In this document: positions 38,461-53,385 of the stretch, one piece after another | How the letters are laid out: each line of letters begins with the position of its first letter | Position numbering within the stretch: position 1 is the stretch's first letter | From: Neocallimastix lanati (nom. inval.) | Lineage: Eukaryota; Neocallimastigomycota; Neocallimastigomycetes; Neocallimastigales; Neocallimastigaceae | DNA length: 64,000 nucleotides | Assembly: GCA_016946835.1 (NCBI GenBank) | Contig: JACVTC010000002.1 | Coordinates: 1,127,501-1,191,500 of the forward strand | Direction: 5' to 3' | Made by a program: the position numbers and the translations under genes | The notes under the pieces: model-generated | Told to the model about the DNA's origin: nothing | Seen by the model: the letters and a program-made list of their open reading frames with translations, nothing else | Database searches by the model: none

Positions 38461-38885
38461 TTATTATATATACCAACAATATATAATATATAAAAAAAAA
38501 AAAAAAAATATTAAAATTTTATATTTATTCATAATGTATAAATTTTCATTAATATTAGTTTATTAAAAAAAATTTTTTTAAAATGATGAAACAATGTAAA
38601 TAAAAATAACAATTATTCACATTCAATTATCAATCAAAAAATTAAGTATATATCTGTAAATCAAATAATAAAAAATAAAATAAAAAAAAAAATAATAATA
38701 ATAAATAAATAAAATAAATAAATAAATTAAAAAAAAATAAAAATAAAAATAAAAAAAGAAAAAAAAAAAAGATTATTTTAATATAGAGTGTGCAATTTTT
38801 ATTTTAAAAGATTTACATAGAAATTATTATTATTAAATATTAAAATAAATAATTTTAAATTATATATATATATGTATATATATAC

Positions 38886-38930
<45 letters not shown>

Positions 38931-39116
38931 TTTACTTATCGAAATGAATAATTTAACTAAAAAATATTATATTAAATATAATACTTATTCATATCTATTA
39001 AAAAAAAAAATATTTTTAAACATTATTTCTTTTTTTTTTTTTTTTTTATTATATTATTATTTATAATTATTGATGTTAGCTATTAAAAAATTTTTGAATT
39101 TGAATTTTAATTATAA
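38247..39116. other. Convergent intergenic spacer
   Basis: Lies between the 3' ends of the dynein gene (+) and SNRNP40 (-). A-tracts at 38410-38444 and a T-tract of about 40 at 38889-38928 dominate. Terminators cannot be told from background. Confidence 0.65.
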
Positions 39117-39787
39117 TTAAAACATAACTTCTTCTGGATTAATTTCACCTAAAAACATAGTTTTATCATTACTACAAGATAAAACTATTTATAATAAATT
39201 TATAAATATATATAAATAAATAATAATAATAATAATAATAATAAAAATAATAATAATTATAATAATAAATTAATATTTAAAAATCATAAGGAAAAGAAAA
39301 CATATACATATATATATATATATATTTATATAATTAATTTTTCTTGAATATAAATAAAGTATTAAATATATATATTTACCAATTGGTTCCTTTGGATGCC
39401 AATCAACTTCATTGACACAACCTTTATGACCTGGTAATTTATATGCTATAGTTTGAGTATTTGAATTCCAAATTGTAACACTACGATCACCACTACCACT
39501 TGCAATAAATAAGCCATCAGAACTCCAACAAGACTTTATTAAATTCTTTTCAAAACCATGTGGTGCACCTATATATAATTTTTTTTTTTTTTTTTTTAAT
39601 AATAATAATAAAATTAGTATATGTATATTAATATATTAATAATTTTAACCTATAATTAAAATTTTATTTAAAATACTAATTAATCAATCAAAAATTTACC
39701 TTCAAAACATTTATTGAATCTTTCACCGGATACAAATGATTTAACATTCCATGTCATAACTATTATAAATAAATAAACATAAATAAT

Positions 39788-39842
<55 letters not shown>

Positions 39843-40145
39843 TAATAATAATAATAATAATAAATTTAATATAATATTTAAAGTATATATATATATATAT
39901 ATGAATATGTGTAATAGACATTTTACCTCTATTATCCATAGAATTACTTAATAATTGATTACCATCTGGACTAATTCTTAAGCAAGTAATAGTATCAGTA
40001 TGTCCCTTTAATGTATATAATAAAGCATTGGTTCTAATATCCCATGCCTAAATAATATATATGTATATATATAATTAAATTAAAAAATTTTTAAAAAATA
40101 ATTATATTATTAATTAATAGTACTATTATTATTGAATTATTAAAT

Positions 40146-40183
<38 letters not shown>

Positions 40184-41864
40184 TTTGTTTTTACCTTAAC
40201 ATGATTATCTATACCACCAGAAAATACAGTATTACCATCTAAACTCCAACAAGATGCAATTACTTGATATTTTTCTTCAATCGTATTAACTGGACCTTTA
40301 GTTCTTATATCCCAAATATTTATTAAATTATCATCACCACTAGTTACTAAAGTATCATTACTTGTACTTGAAGCACATACACTATTAACAATATTTTGAT
40401 GTCCTTTCATTCTTTTTAATCTCTCACCAGTTAAAGCATCCCAAACCCCGACCTATTTTTTATATATATGTGATTAAAAAAATTTTTTGTTGAAATTATT
40501 ATTATTACCTTTAATTTATAAAATTTGAACAAACTTTAATAATTTTTAAATTTATTACTTACAGTCTTATCTGTACTTGCAGAATATATAAATCTATTAA
40601 ATAAAATTAATATTTATTATTGAAGTAATATTTATATGAATTAAATAATAAAATAATAATAGTAATTATTATTATCATTTAATTATTAATTATTATTATT
40701 ATTATTAATAATTATTATTATTAATTATTATTATTATTAATTATTATTATTTATTATTTATTAACTAATTAATATAATTAAATAGGAATTACTTTTCATC
40801 TTGAGACCAATCTACTTCTAAAATTGCACCAGAATGACCTTTTAATACATTATAATTCTTACATTCACCATAAGTATTCCACAAGAATATGGTTCTATCA
40901 AATGAACCTGAAGCTATATAATCACCAGAAGTACTGAATTTGCAAGTATTTAATTCACCCTACATATTTTTTAAATTATATATTACAATAATATATATAT
41001 ATATATATATTTTTTTTTTTTCAAATTTAATAAAACGTTTTAGTTTTCCAATATTAATTTATTAAAGAATACAATAATTGAATAATTTATCTTATAAATT
41101 TATAAATTTATTAAAAATGCTTTAGTTTTCCAATATATTTGTATTAATTAACATAAGAATTGAATAATGCATCTTATTATATTTCATTTAAATTAATATT
41201 TTTATAATAATTACTTCAATAAATATTAAATTTTTTTATTTAACGTAATTCATTATTTGAAATAAATATTTAAATTATATAAAGAAATCAATTATTATAA
41301 TTAAGAATATATATATATATATTAGTTTATTTTGTTTTTAACATCAATAAGTTATAATTTTAAAATTAGTTTTAAAATTAAAATTTATGTAATATTTCTT
41401 CCAAATAAATTCTGAATATATATTTTTAATTATAAATACAAATGTTTATGCAATTTCTTTAATTGATATTTAATAATTGAATAATGAAATCCATTTATTT
41501 TATTACGTATTTATTACTTTAAATAATTTTTACTAATCTGATGTTCAAAACTATTATTCATTTAATATTAAAATAATAATAATAATAATACTTTTTTTAT
41601 TTTTAATTTTAATTTTTAATCAAAATTTCTGATTTTTCAATTTTTCAAATTATTGATTAATATATAAAAAAATTATTTTCTTTAAAAAATTAAAATATTG
41701 ATATATTTGTTTTGTATTAATTTGTCTTTAAGCTTTATTTTATAATAATTTATTAACATTATATCTCTCAATAGTAGTAATGATTCTTTCTTTTTCTCTT
41801 TCTATGTTTTAATTTTGAAATTTCTGAGTTTTTTTTTTTTTAAGAACTATTAATGATATCATTA

Positions 41865-41913
<49 letters not shown>

Positions 41914-42520
41914 CTCTTTAATAGTATATATATTCCAATCTATTAAAAATATATTAAATCATATAAAATAAAAATAAAAAAATTATAATTATAATAATAA
42001 TAATAATAATAATAAAAATAAAAATAAAATAAAATAAAATACATTAAAATAAATAAAAAAAAAAAAATAAAGAATTATTAAATGAATCACTAACTTCTTG
42101 TCCAGAAAGTTGTATAATTGGTGCAAATAATCCTGATGTTCTTTGAACCTTTAAATATATAAATTTTATGAATTATTTAAATATAATTTTAGATAAATAT
42201 TAATATGAATATTAAATTATACTTAAGAAATTTTATATATATAAATTAAAATATAGATGATGATAAATCAATTAAAAAAAAAATAAATTAAAAATTTTAA
42301 ATTTATTTTATTTTATAACTTCGATGGTTTAATAATATCATAAAACAACTTATATATATATATATATATATTTATATATTTATATTTTGTTTGTTTGTTC
42401 GCTTTGTTTTCTAATTACAGTTTGAGCATCAGCTTGAGTGACAGCACTTCCTTGAGATAAAATTAATTTATTTGATTCATTATGGCTTTTATTTGTTTCA
42501 ATTAAAGCTCCTGAACTCAT
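39117..42520 (-). CDS. SNRNP40: SNRNP40, U5 snRNP 40-kDa WD40 protein
   Basis: Nine exons on the minus strand: 42520-42419, 42148-42095, 40959-40793, 40593-40563, 40452-40195, 40047-39927, 39759-39700, 39568-39380, 39184-39117; all GT-AG, frame kept, 349 aa (human about 357). After a short polar N terminus comes a seven-bladed WD40 propeller: PIIQLSGQEGELNTCKFSTS; ASGSFDRTIFLWNTYGEC; LKGHSGAILEVDWSQDEK; VWDALTGERLKRMKGHQN; SGDDNLINIWDIRTKG; SGGIDNHVKAWDIRTNALL; GFEKNLIKSCWSSDG; YKLPGHKGCVNEVDWHP. The 'NLL-x-x-CWSxDG' and 'YKLPGH' blocks and the MFLGEI end identify SNRNP40 (Cwf17 in fission yeast). It is a structural subunit of the spliceosomal U5 particle. Intron 2 is long (1135 bp), with a poly(T) tract at about 41867-41911 on the plus strand. 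Confidence 0.93.
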
Positions 42521-44227
42521 TTTTTTTTTTTTTTTATATATATATATTAATTATATATATAATATAAAAATAATACTTCAAAAAAAAAAAAAATAATAAT
42601 AATAATAAAAATAAAAATACAAGAAAAAAAAAATAATATATATATATATTTAATATCTTCTAATAAATTATACATCAAATAAAAATTGTAATATATTTAT
42701 ACATATTAATACTAAAATAAATATATCACGTGTATATATGATGTGTATACATATATATATGTTGCTTTAATAATTATAAATCACAAAAATATTTAAAAAT
42801 ATTAATTTTTTTTAAATATAAACTGAAAAATGTTTTATGCAACTAAAAAAATTAAAAAAACAATACTTATCTTCTTTCATATTGTCCCCAATAAATATTT
42901 ATTATTTCCTTTGATAAAAATTATATAAAAAATTTTTAAATAAAATTTTATAATTTATGATTAAGTCTACGATACAATCCAATTAGAGTGAAAAGATTAA
43001 AAGTAATTTAAGAAAAAATATTTAAGATATATATATATATATATTTTTTTTTTATTTTAAAATTCTGTTTTATTTATTTACTTTTATATTTATTTTTACT
43101 TTTTTTTTTATTTATTAACTTAAGCTTTTATGAACTTAATATTTTTATTTATTTATTTTATGTTTTATAAATATTTTTATTTATTTATTTTATGTTTTAT
43201 AGATTTATTTATTTTAACTTTTTTAATTATATTCTTTTTACAAAATATATCTAAAAAAATAAAAATTTGCATACCACGAACAAATTTCAAAAAATATATT
43301 TCGTATTTCATAAATTACAATATTCAATAATTATATTTATTTATATTTATTTATACTTCCTTTTTTCCTATTTTTAACTTTTTATTTTTATTTATTTATT
43401 TACTTATTTATTTCTATTTAATTTTTTTTTTTTTTTTTTTTTACATAAAGTATAAAAAAAAAAAAAAAAAGAATTGTTATATAAAATAAATAATTAAATA
43501 TTAATGATTTAAAGAAGAAAAAAATATATTAATTTATTTAATACAATATTTCATTCTTTCTTTCAAAAATAAAATATAATATATTTAATACATTATTTCA
43601 TTCTTTCTTTCAAATATATATATATAATATTCTATTATAGTTTTAATTAAGAAAAAAAAATTTTTTTTTTCTTTTTATTATATATATAATATTTTTTGAA
43701 AATATTTAATAATTAATAAAATAAATAATATAAAGATTGAATGATACTTTTTTTTTATTATTATTACAATTATTTTTATATTATTATTTTTTTAATTTTA
43801 TTTTATTTTTTTTATTTTTATTTTTGTTTTGTTTTCACTTTAAAAATAACTTAAATATTAAATTATATATATTTTATTATTTTTTATTTTATTTTTATTT
43901 GTATTTTTAATTTTTTTTTTTTTTTTTTTTTTTTTGTTTGTTTGTTTGTTTGTTTTTATTTTTGTTTGTATATTTTAATTATTTATTTATTTTTGTTTTT
44001 ATGTTTTTATTTAACTTTTTATTTAACTTTTTATTTATATTTATTTAATAAATAATATTTATTATAATTTAAATTTGGTAAAAAAAATTAATAAATTTAT
44101 TGTTTTTTACTAATTCAGGAATAATATTTGTATTTAAAAAAATAGTTACTGTTTTTTTGATATTTTGATTAAATAATTTTACGATTTTTGTAATTTGTTT
44201 TTTATAAAAATATATTTATTATTTAAT
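42521..44227. other. A+T-rich intergenic DNA
   Basis: Long T- and A-runs, TTTG repeats (43936-43955) and TTTA/TTTAT arrays. A block ending in TTTCATTCTTTCTTTCAAA is duplicated around 43549-43567 and 43588-43607. No gene found. Confidence 0.65.
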
Positions 44228-46061
44228 TTATATATCCTTTAATGCTTCTCTTAAAAAATCTAATTTAAACTTTTCTTCTTCCTCTGTGAAAATCAAATCT
44301 GATGGTGCTTTTTCATCTATATATGATTCTTCTTCTTCTTGTGCAGTTTGGAAAGCACCCAACTATATTTAATATTATTTTAATATAAATATAGATAATT
44401 TATATTGATAAAATAATTAATAATAAAAATAATAATCAATAATTTTTATCATTCATATTGAAATATAAATTAAAAAATGAAAAAAAAAATAATAATAATA
44501 ATAATAATAATAATTAAATATATAAATAATAAAATATTAATATAATAAGTAATAATAATAGGAATGATGATTTTGTTATTTATTTTTTACCTTCTTAAGA
44601 CCTTCAACAATAGTTTCAAAAGTTTCAAGTTCACGTCTAATACCAATAGCACAGTGTTCTAATATAAATTCGACAGATTCAGAAGCTAAACGGTCATAAA
44701 TACTAGAATTATCAATCAATAAACGTTTAATTTCAGTAACATATGAGACTCTTGAGTTTAATGACTATATATTTTATTGATTTAAAATTGTTATTAATAA
44801 TATTAAAAAATAATAATTAATTTGTTTTAATAATATTGAAAAATAAAAATTAATTTAGTATTAGTTTTAATAATATTATAAAATAATAATTAATTTAGAA
44901 TTAGTTTTAATAATATTATAAAAAAAAAAAAATTAATATTGAAAAATAAAAATTAATTTAGTATTAGTTTTAATAATATTATAAAATAATAATTAATTTA
45001 GAATTAGTTTTAATAATATTATAAAAAAAAAAAAAAAATTGATTTAGAATTAACATTAATAATATAAAAATGAAAAAAAAAATTGAATAAAATATTCTTA
45101 CATTAGTAAGCATTCCTAAGTCTCTTTGTTGCTTCTTTCCTTTCTTGTAAGAATCGTGTTCTTCCTTGTGGAATGAGGCAATTAATTCATTAATTTTCTT
45201 TTGATTAGTGTGCTGAGTAAGCTATTATTATTATAATACAATTTTTTAATTTTTTAAATTTTAAAATTCATTTAATTTATGTTTTTAAGTTATATATAAA
45301 TTCTTTTTATTATTATTTTAATTCTTATTATATTTACTTTTCCTCTAGCTTGATGAGCCTTAATATCAGTAGCAATTGGACCTTCGAATTCTCTTTCTAA
45401 AGCTTCAGCCTAAAAATATATATCATTTATTATAATAATATATTATGATTAATATATTATAAATTTATAAAATTGTATCAATTATTAAACTTAATATTTT
45501 AAATATTTTAAAATAATTTTTTGCCTACCCAAATCATATTAGCATTAGCGAATAATTGAGTACTATCAATAAGAAAATCAAGATCAGCTAAAATATGTGG
45601 TCTTGTTATATTAGCTATTTATATATGAATGAATTAAATAAATATATATTTTTATTTTTAACAAAAGTATAAATCAAAGTTTTTGTTTATTTAAAGTAAT
45701 TAAAATATATCTATATTCAATTATTTTAATTTATTTATTTTTTTAAAATATATATATATTTACTTTTAGAAGCATAATTAGTAACATCTTCTAAAGCTCT
45801 TACAAACTTTTCAGCAGTCATAGCTGTAGCTTGAATAGACTTTCTGAAGGCAGCAACAGCTTGTAAGAAATCTTGATATTGTTGCATAGTCATAGCTGGT
45901 TCTTCAATAGCTTCATCTTCGAGTTGAAGATCCATAAATGGCATTTCAGCACCCTTTCCTTTTTGGAATGAGACACTTCCATCATTCATTGGTTTCATCA
46001 TAGTGACTGGTACTGAAATGTCACTTTTTGTAATCTTTTTTCCTGATTTACTACTAGTCAT
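44228..46061 (-). CDS. BAR-like membrane-binding protein, possibly Ivy1-related
   Basis: Six exons on the minus strand: 46061-45764, 45614-45529, 45409-45338, 45221-45102, 44764-44591, 44362-44228; GT-AG throughout, frame kept, 294 aa. Residues 1-55 are polar and probably unstructured. About 55-265 is predicted helical with BAR-like spacing: YQDFLQAVAAFRKSIQATA, FVRALEDVTNYASK, LFANANMIWAEALEREFEGP, SFHKEEHDSYKKGKKQQRDL, AIGIRRELETFETIVEGLKK. The layout recalls the fungal Ivy1-type BAR superfamily (phospholipid binding at the vacuole or plasma membrane) more than FAM92/CIBAR or sorting nexins, but this is from memory of patterns, not an alignment. The C-terminal 35 residues are acidic. No transmembrane segment. 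It is divergent from nothing nearby: SNRNP40 lies 1.7 kb downstream on the same strand. Confidence 0.7.
44840..45040. repeat. Tandem repeat within intron 4 of the BAR-like gene
   Basis: A unit of about 100 bp containing AATTTAGTATTAGTTTTAAT, then AATTTAGAATTAGTTTTAAT, and an A-run is present twice (from about 44841 and about 44942), with half-units before and after. It expands the intron to 337 bp, the longest in the gene. Confidence 0.65.
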
Positions 46062-46890
46062 TTTGTTGGTAATTTATTAATTTTTTTTCTTTTCTTTGCT
46101 ATTTAATATTATATATATTATAAAATTGAATTATAAGTTAAATATTAAATTATTCAATTCAAAAAAAGATCTTATGATAAAAAAATTATATATAGTAATA
46201 TATATTAATTTAATAAATTTATTGATATAATTTATTTTCTAATGACTTCAAATAATTAATTATTTATAACTTTAATTTGGTATTTTATTTTAAAATTAAA
46301 AATTTTTTATTAATTTAATTATATAAAAATATTATTTTAAAAAAAAAAACTGTCGGTTTATGAATTATAATTTGAAATATTATTTTAGATAGTCATGTAA
46401 TCATAATTTTCAATTTATTATTTATTGATTTTTTTTAAAAAAAAAAAATGAATTATATCCCACGCTTTATTATAGAGGTAATTATTTATTACAAATCTTT
46501 ATTTCAATATTTGATAATTTCTTCATTTAGTTTTTGTTTAATTATTTATATAGTATTCTTTAAATTTTTTTATTATTTTTTCTTTGAAATATACATTTTT
46601 TATTTAAAAATTATGATTTATAATTTTATTACGATTTATAATTTTATTAACTTAAAATTTTATACTTCTGATATAATTATAATTGTTTTTTATCTTATTG
46701 ACAGTAAAATATAAAATTCAATTGTTTATTGAGGATGGTATTTATTTGTTAAATCCAATTTTTTATTTATATATAATATACATAAAAAAAAAAAAAAAAT
46801 ATTACTTTTTATAAAATTATTTAATTTTGATTATAATAATAAAAAAAAAAAAAAAAAAACGATAAAGTTTATTTTAATTATATATGCCTT

Positions 46891-46926
<36 letters not shown>

Positions 46927-47905
46927 CGCTTGATATTAATCAGATTTTTCAGTTATTATTTTTCTTTTAAATTTATTAATTTATTTACTAAATAGATTTT
47001 GACTTTGTTATTTTTTTTCTATAATGTAATGAATAAATAAATTAATAAATTAAAAGAAAATCTTTATAATTTAATTAATATATTATTATGTTCTTTTAAA
47101 TTTAATAATTTTAATTTTCTCTTATAATACTTTTTTCTTTTTTTAAATCAGTTTATAAAAGATTATAATAAAATTAATAGCTTTTTTTATTTAGAAAAAA
47201 AAAAGTTTCTCTTTTTCCTTAGTTAAAATTAATAATTAAAAATTATTTAAACTAAATATATAAAATAAATAATAATAAATAAAATTATAAAACTATATAC
47301 AATTTATAATATAATATATAATATTATATTATAAATACTATTTATTTATTAAGTTATTTATATATAATGATTAAAGCAAATCTATTTCGGTATTTAACAA
47401 ATTTTAAAAATAAAAATAAAAAAAATTATTAAAAAAAAAGAAGAAAAAAAAAAAATATCATCGATATATATTATAATATATATTGTATTATTAATAAATT
47501 ATATTCAAATAAATAAATATGATATGATTTATATTAATATTAAGTGTAATGTAATATATTAAAAATTTATATGATTAATAATATGATATAAATTTATTGG
47601 AATAATTTACTCTAATATTAATATATTAACAAAATTAAAAAAAAATATATAAATATATAATAGAATTACTCTTTATTTGTAATACATTAATATAAACTAT
47701 AATTCAATCTTTTTTCTTCTACTATTTAATATTTTTTTTTTTTTGTAATGATATAATATAATAAATTAAATTTAATTTATTTCTATATATTATTTTATAT
47801 TGAAATGAATTAAATATATTAATTTTATATTAAAAATTTTATTTTATATTTTTTTTTAAATAGAAAATCTATATTCAAATAAATATATTAATGAACAGGT
47901 CTTTT

Positions 47906-47942
<37 letters not shown>

Positions 47943-48332
47943 TTGTTTTTTTGTTTGTTTATTATTATTTTTTTTGGTATTTTACTTTTATATATATAGT
48001 TTGTTATGAAGGACATAAATTAATAAATCTAAATATATAGTAAATTACTAATAATAATTATTTAATATTTATAATTAAATAATAATTAATAAATATTTAA
48101 AACTAAATAGTGATTAATAATTTATTGAATAATCAATTATATATGATGATAAATTTATAATTAAATATTATATAAAATTCATGGATAATATCATTTAAAG
48201 GTATTTTTGTTTATCATATATATTTTTAGCAAATAATTAACAAATTTTATATATATGTTTTAACAAATAATTTAACAACATAAAAAATAAAGAAATGTTT
48301 CTATTTATTTATGTATTTATTTATTTATGTAT

Positions 48333-48419
<87 letters not shown>

Positions 48420-50248
48420 TTTTCAACTATAATTAACAATTAATTTTCATATTATTCTTTTAGATTATAATGTACTGTAATAATATATTCAAAATATAAT
48501 AAAATTCATTCAATTTATAACAAAAATTTATGTACATTCTTTTCTTTATGTTAAGAAAATTATATATAAATTTCATTCCATTAAATTTATTTTTTCAATA
48601 ATTAAAAAGCAGAAAGGAAAGAAAGGAAGAATTAAGATAGAAAAAGTTTAGTATAGTGTGAATCATAATACTTTCTAATCTTATTTTATTTATTAAAGAA
48701 TTAAAGGTCATGTAAATTATTCAAAAAAGAAAAAAGAAAAAAATTCATTAAATAATAGCCAATACTCTTTCAAAAAATAAAATAAAATAAAATAAAATAA
48801 AAATTAGAAATAAAATTATATATAAATATATTCTAATATATTTAAATTATGAACTATTATTGGATGATATATAAAATAAATACTAATGTCTAATATTCTA
48901 CAAAAGATTAAATATTAAAAATTATTAAAAATTAACAAAATATATTCTATTAGCAAAACTTTTTATCCAATATATGAAGATAAGCTCTATTTAATATTTT
49001 ATATGTTCATTTATCTTATTTACTACAAATAACCACTTCTAATTATCAATATATTAATAATTATAATAATTCAATTTTTTTATTCTTAAAATATTAAACT
49101 TTCTAAGGAAAAATTAATTGTAGAGTAACTTGAATGAAATACCTCTAAATAAATTAAACTTTTTCATTTCCAACTTATTTACCATACGAATAGTGAAATA
49201 TTTTATATAATATGGTGATGATTTAAAAATAAATAATGTTATTAATAATTCTTCAATACAGATTATATATTATATATTTAAATCAACTTACTTAATATAT
49301 ATTGATTAATATTTGACTGAGTACAAAAACTTTAAAACTTTAATTTGTATAAAATTAATAAAAGATCAAAAAATAAATAATAAATAATAAAATAAAAAGA
49401 AAAATAGAATAAAATATTCCAAAAAGAAATAGAAAATAGAAATCAATAATATGTAATAAATATTTTATTATTTATTTTACTATATAATAATTACAAATTT
49501 AATGAATAATAAAATTAATACAAAATTCATTGAGTAATCATATAATATTAAGATAGATATAATTTATATAATTATTATTTTTTGCTTTTTTTTTTTTTTT
49601 TCTTTTGATGAAAATTAATGTTATTTTTTTAGTAAAAACTACAATAATATCTATATTAATATTATTCCTTAATTTTAAAAACTGGATCATCATTTTATTT
49701 TATTTCTTTTTTTTTTTTAGTCTTCTATATATTTAATTAAATTTTTAAATAATAAGTTCAGTTTTATTTTTTTTTATATAGAAATGAACTATCTATTATC
49801 AATATTTCCATAATACTTATTTCATATAAATATAGTGTTATATTTATTATTTATAAATATATTAAAACAAATCTTTTATTTTTTTCTATGAATTAAGTTG
49901 AAATGATTTTTTTTATTTATTTTTTTATTTTTCATTTTTTTTTTTTTTATCTTTTATTTTTTATTTTTTATTTTTCATTTTTCATTATTTATTTATTGTT
50001 TATTTATTTATTTATTTATTTTATTTTATTTTATTTATTATTATTTATTTATAACTTTTTGGAATTACCATTGAAATTTTTTTTATAAAATTATTAGAAC
50101 TTTTGTATTATTAATATCAATTTCTATTGAATATTCATATAATAAATAATAAAATTAACAATGAAAACTAAAATATTTTAAATTTTTATTTGAATGAAAA
50201 AAAAAAAAATTATATCTCAACACCAAAATATTTATTAATTATAACATA

Positions 50249-50291
<43 letters not shown>

Positions 50292-50662
50292 TTCAGTACT
50301 GCAATAATAAGGATTATATTGTTATATTAATATTATTATTATTTTCAGTATTGTAATAATAAGAGTTATATAATTATTATATTAATATATTATTATTATT
50401 GTGTATTAATCATATTAATGTATTTTTTTTTTTAAAAGTACTAATATTGATTTTATTAATGTTACTATTAATTTATTTCTCATTTCAATTCAATAATAAT
50501 AATAATTGATTTATTATATTTAATACAATAAAATGTTAATAATCATTTCAATTATTAAATTTATCTAATAAATCATACAAATATAGATTAACGAAAAATG
50601 TAGTTAATAATAAAGATAGATTATTACGAAATTGAACCATTCATATAAACAAATAAATGAAA
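46062..50662. other. Long A+T-rich intergenic region
   Basis: About 4.6 kb without a supportable gene. It contains poly(T) runs (about 46887-46920, 47907-47935), a TTTA array listed separately, ATT arrays (50253-50290, partly duplicated with TTTTCAGTA at about 50292 and 50344) and short non-coding frames rich in Phe, Ile and Tyr. I saw no protein motif. Confidence 0.6.
48301..48421. repeat. (TTTA)n microsatellite
   Basis: About 120 bp of TTTA units, nearly perfect from 48330 onward, with two TGTA interruptions at the left end. Confidence 0.9.
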
Positions 50663-51230
50663 ACAAACCAGGTTCTATTCTGGTTGTAAGTCCATGGGCT
50701 AGCATACAAAAGGCTCTTGCTTCAATCCAGCCCTTTGACCGTTTTCCAGGTCTACCTCACAAGAGGCTTTTACGGAATATGGTGGTTAGGGTTACAAGGT
50801 AATTATTTCACCCTGATGTATAAATTATTATATATATCTCCTAAGTTTTATAGACAAAATACTGTCTTAGCTGAGGGCCTAAGAGGATTGGGGAAATATC
50901 GTAATTTAATATATTTATGAGGGAATAGCTAGCATTTGAGTACATAACATGTAGATATACATTCCACATAAGTGATATAGATAAAAAGATATATTCTACT
51001 AAATTGAAATATTTCTGACTTTTACATATTTGAATTAGGTTATAATGGCTTAATTTCAAAGGGAAATTAGGAACAGTAAAAGCAATAATATGTCAGAGCG
51101 CCAATACTGAATACTTAGTAAGACTATCCAGAAGGGACATTATCTGCCTATGCGAAGTGTTGTGCCTACTTTAATATATCCACTGGTTTTTAAGGAAGGT
51201 TAAAATTAAGTACGTTACACCCCGGTAATA
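50663..51230. other. G+C-richer island, possible transposon remnant
   Basis: From AAACCAGGTTCTATTCTGG to GTTACACCCCGGTAATA the base composition is clearly less A+T-rich than either flank. Open frames of 60-70 codons exist but are not protein-like. TAGCATAC and GCTTCAATCC recall pol III boxes, but they are only about 20 bp apart, too close for a tRNA head. It shares no obvious block with the three SINE-like islands. Strand and identity are unknown. Confidence 0.4.
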
Positions 51231-51690
51231 AATAAATATAAAAAAAAGTGAAGATAATATTATATCTAAAAGTAATAATAATTATTATGATATATTTGAT
51301 TTTTTACCATTTAGATAAATAATATAAATAAATATACTAAATAAAATAAAAAAATAAGAATAAAATAAAAATAGTAATAATGATAATGTCAACTGACTAT
51401 TTTTAATAGATCAATTATATAGTTAATTTAGTAAAACTTTTTATGTAAAAATTTTTTAAATATGAATAAATAAACGAAAAAGATTAAAATATAAAAAAAA
51501 AAAACAAGAATAAGAAGATAATATAAAAATATATGCTTAAATATAAAATTAATAACCCTATAGAAAAAGCTTTCAAACATCAAAAAGGAATTAGAGAGGA
51601 AGAAGAAAGACATAATAATACTTTAAAAAAATAAAAAAACAGAAAAGAAAATTTAAATAATATAATCTAAAATAAAATAAAATAAAATAA

Positions 51691-52330
51691 ATTGTACTAT
51701 CATAAATATTAATAAATTTTAAAATATTAATTTATTACTTTTATATTGAAAAATTTATTTATTGTTTATTTATAAATACGCCATTTATTATTTATTATTT
51801 ATTATTTATTATATATTAATACTCTTTTATTATTATGTATTAATTATTTATTATTTATTATGCATTATTTATTATATATTAATAAATACACTTTTTATCA
51901 TTATAAATTGTACTATCATAAATAAATTTTAAAATATTAATTAATTACTTTTATATTGAAAAATTTATTTATTGTTTATTTATAAATACGCCATTTATTA
52001 TTTATTATATATTAATACTCTTTTATTATTATGTATTAATTATTTATTATTTATTATGTATTATTTATTATATATTAATAAATACACTTTTTATCATTTT
52101 TTATTTATTATTTATTAATAAATACTCTTTTTATTATTTATTATTTACTATTTATTAATAAATACTCTTTTTATCATTTTTTATTTATTATTTATTAATA
52201 AATACTCCTTTTAATTATTATTTATTATTTATTATATATTATTTATTAATGAATATTCATTTTATTCTTTTTATAAAAAATACTCTTTTTATTATTTATT
52301 ATTTATAATTTATTATTTATTAATAATTCT
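51691..52330. repeat. Degenerate tandem repeats of TTTATTATT type with a 216-bp duplication
   Basis: ATTGTACTATCATAAATA opens two long copies, at about 51691 and 51907, each running through ATTGTTTATTTATAAATACG (about 51757 and 51969) into TTTATTATTTATT arrays. Shorter units headed by AATACTCTTTTTAT repeat downstream to about 52330. Confidence 0.65.
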
Positions 52331-52472
52331 TTTTATTATTATTTAACATAATTAAAAAGTATTAACTTTTATAATATTAATATCATTCAATTAATTATTC
52401 TCTATTTTTATAATAATAATTATATATAAAGTGGATAATAATTAATTATACTTCATTTTTACAAAATAGAAT

Positions 52473-52518
<46 letters not shown>

Positions 52519-53234
52519 ATGTAATTACTAATTTAATTAAAAAAAATAAATTTTTGATAAAAATATTTATTATTCTTTTTTTATTTCTTTTTTTATTTAT
52601 TCTTTTCTTTTTTTCTTTTTTTAGAAATATAAAGTAATTAATTTAATTAAATGAATAATTATTTTTTACCACCACATCAAAGAATTTTTATATTTATTTA
52701 ATTTCATCATCATCAAAAAAAAAAAAAAAAAAAAGAAACATAAGATATAACTAATCTAATTAAAAAATAAATTTTTTTTTTATTATTTAATTTTTATTAT
52801 TTAATCAGATTAATTATATATTTTTCATATTATAATTATAATAATTAATTTTTAAATAAATACTGGTTAAAGAGTTAATTTTAATTGATCATTTTTACTT
52901 TTTTTTTTATATTTAAAAAAAAAAAAAGTATAACAGAATTATAAATTTATAATAAACTTTTAATATCCTTTTTCTTTTCATATTAAATAGTAATAATTTA
53001 ATTAATCTATGTATTATTAGATAATTTTAATTATTTATATAAATTGATAATAATAACTATAAATATGTTTTATAATACTCTGAATCTTTGTTTATTTATC
53101 ATTAATAATCGATATTATAATAATACAAAAAGTCAAAACAAAAAAGAAAATTCAAATATATATTTTAAAACATAATGTAACATTTGTTATTATAATTAAG
53201 AAAGCTCTAAACTTTTTTATTATATAATAAAAAA

Positions 53235-53375
53235 GTATATCTATATAACTTCTTTCCAATTTTAGGAATAATAATAAAGATAAAGTTTTAATTATAAAAA
53301 AAAAATGTATATCTATATAACTTCTTCCCAATTTTAAGAATAATAATAAAGATAAAGTTTTAATTATAAAAAAAA
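53235..53375. repeat. 72-bp tandem duplication
   Basis: GTATATCTATATAACTTCTT begins two successive copies at 53235 and 53307, which differ at only a few positions (TTCC/CCC, TAGG/TAAG and A-run length). Each copy contains AATAATAATAAAGATAAAG. Confidence 0.8.
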
Positions 53376-53385
53376 GTTTTTCTTC

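Noticed and set aside
50841-51059. Small minus-strand protein in the 50.7-kb island
   Set aside because: No motif, no plausible start context, and composition like non-coding DNA.
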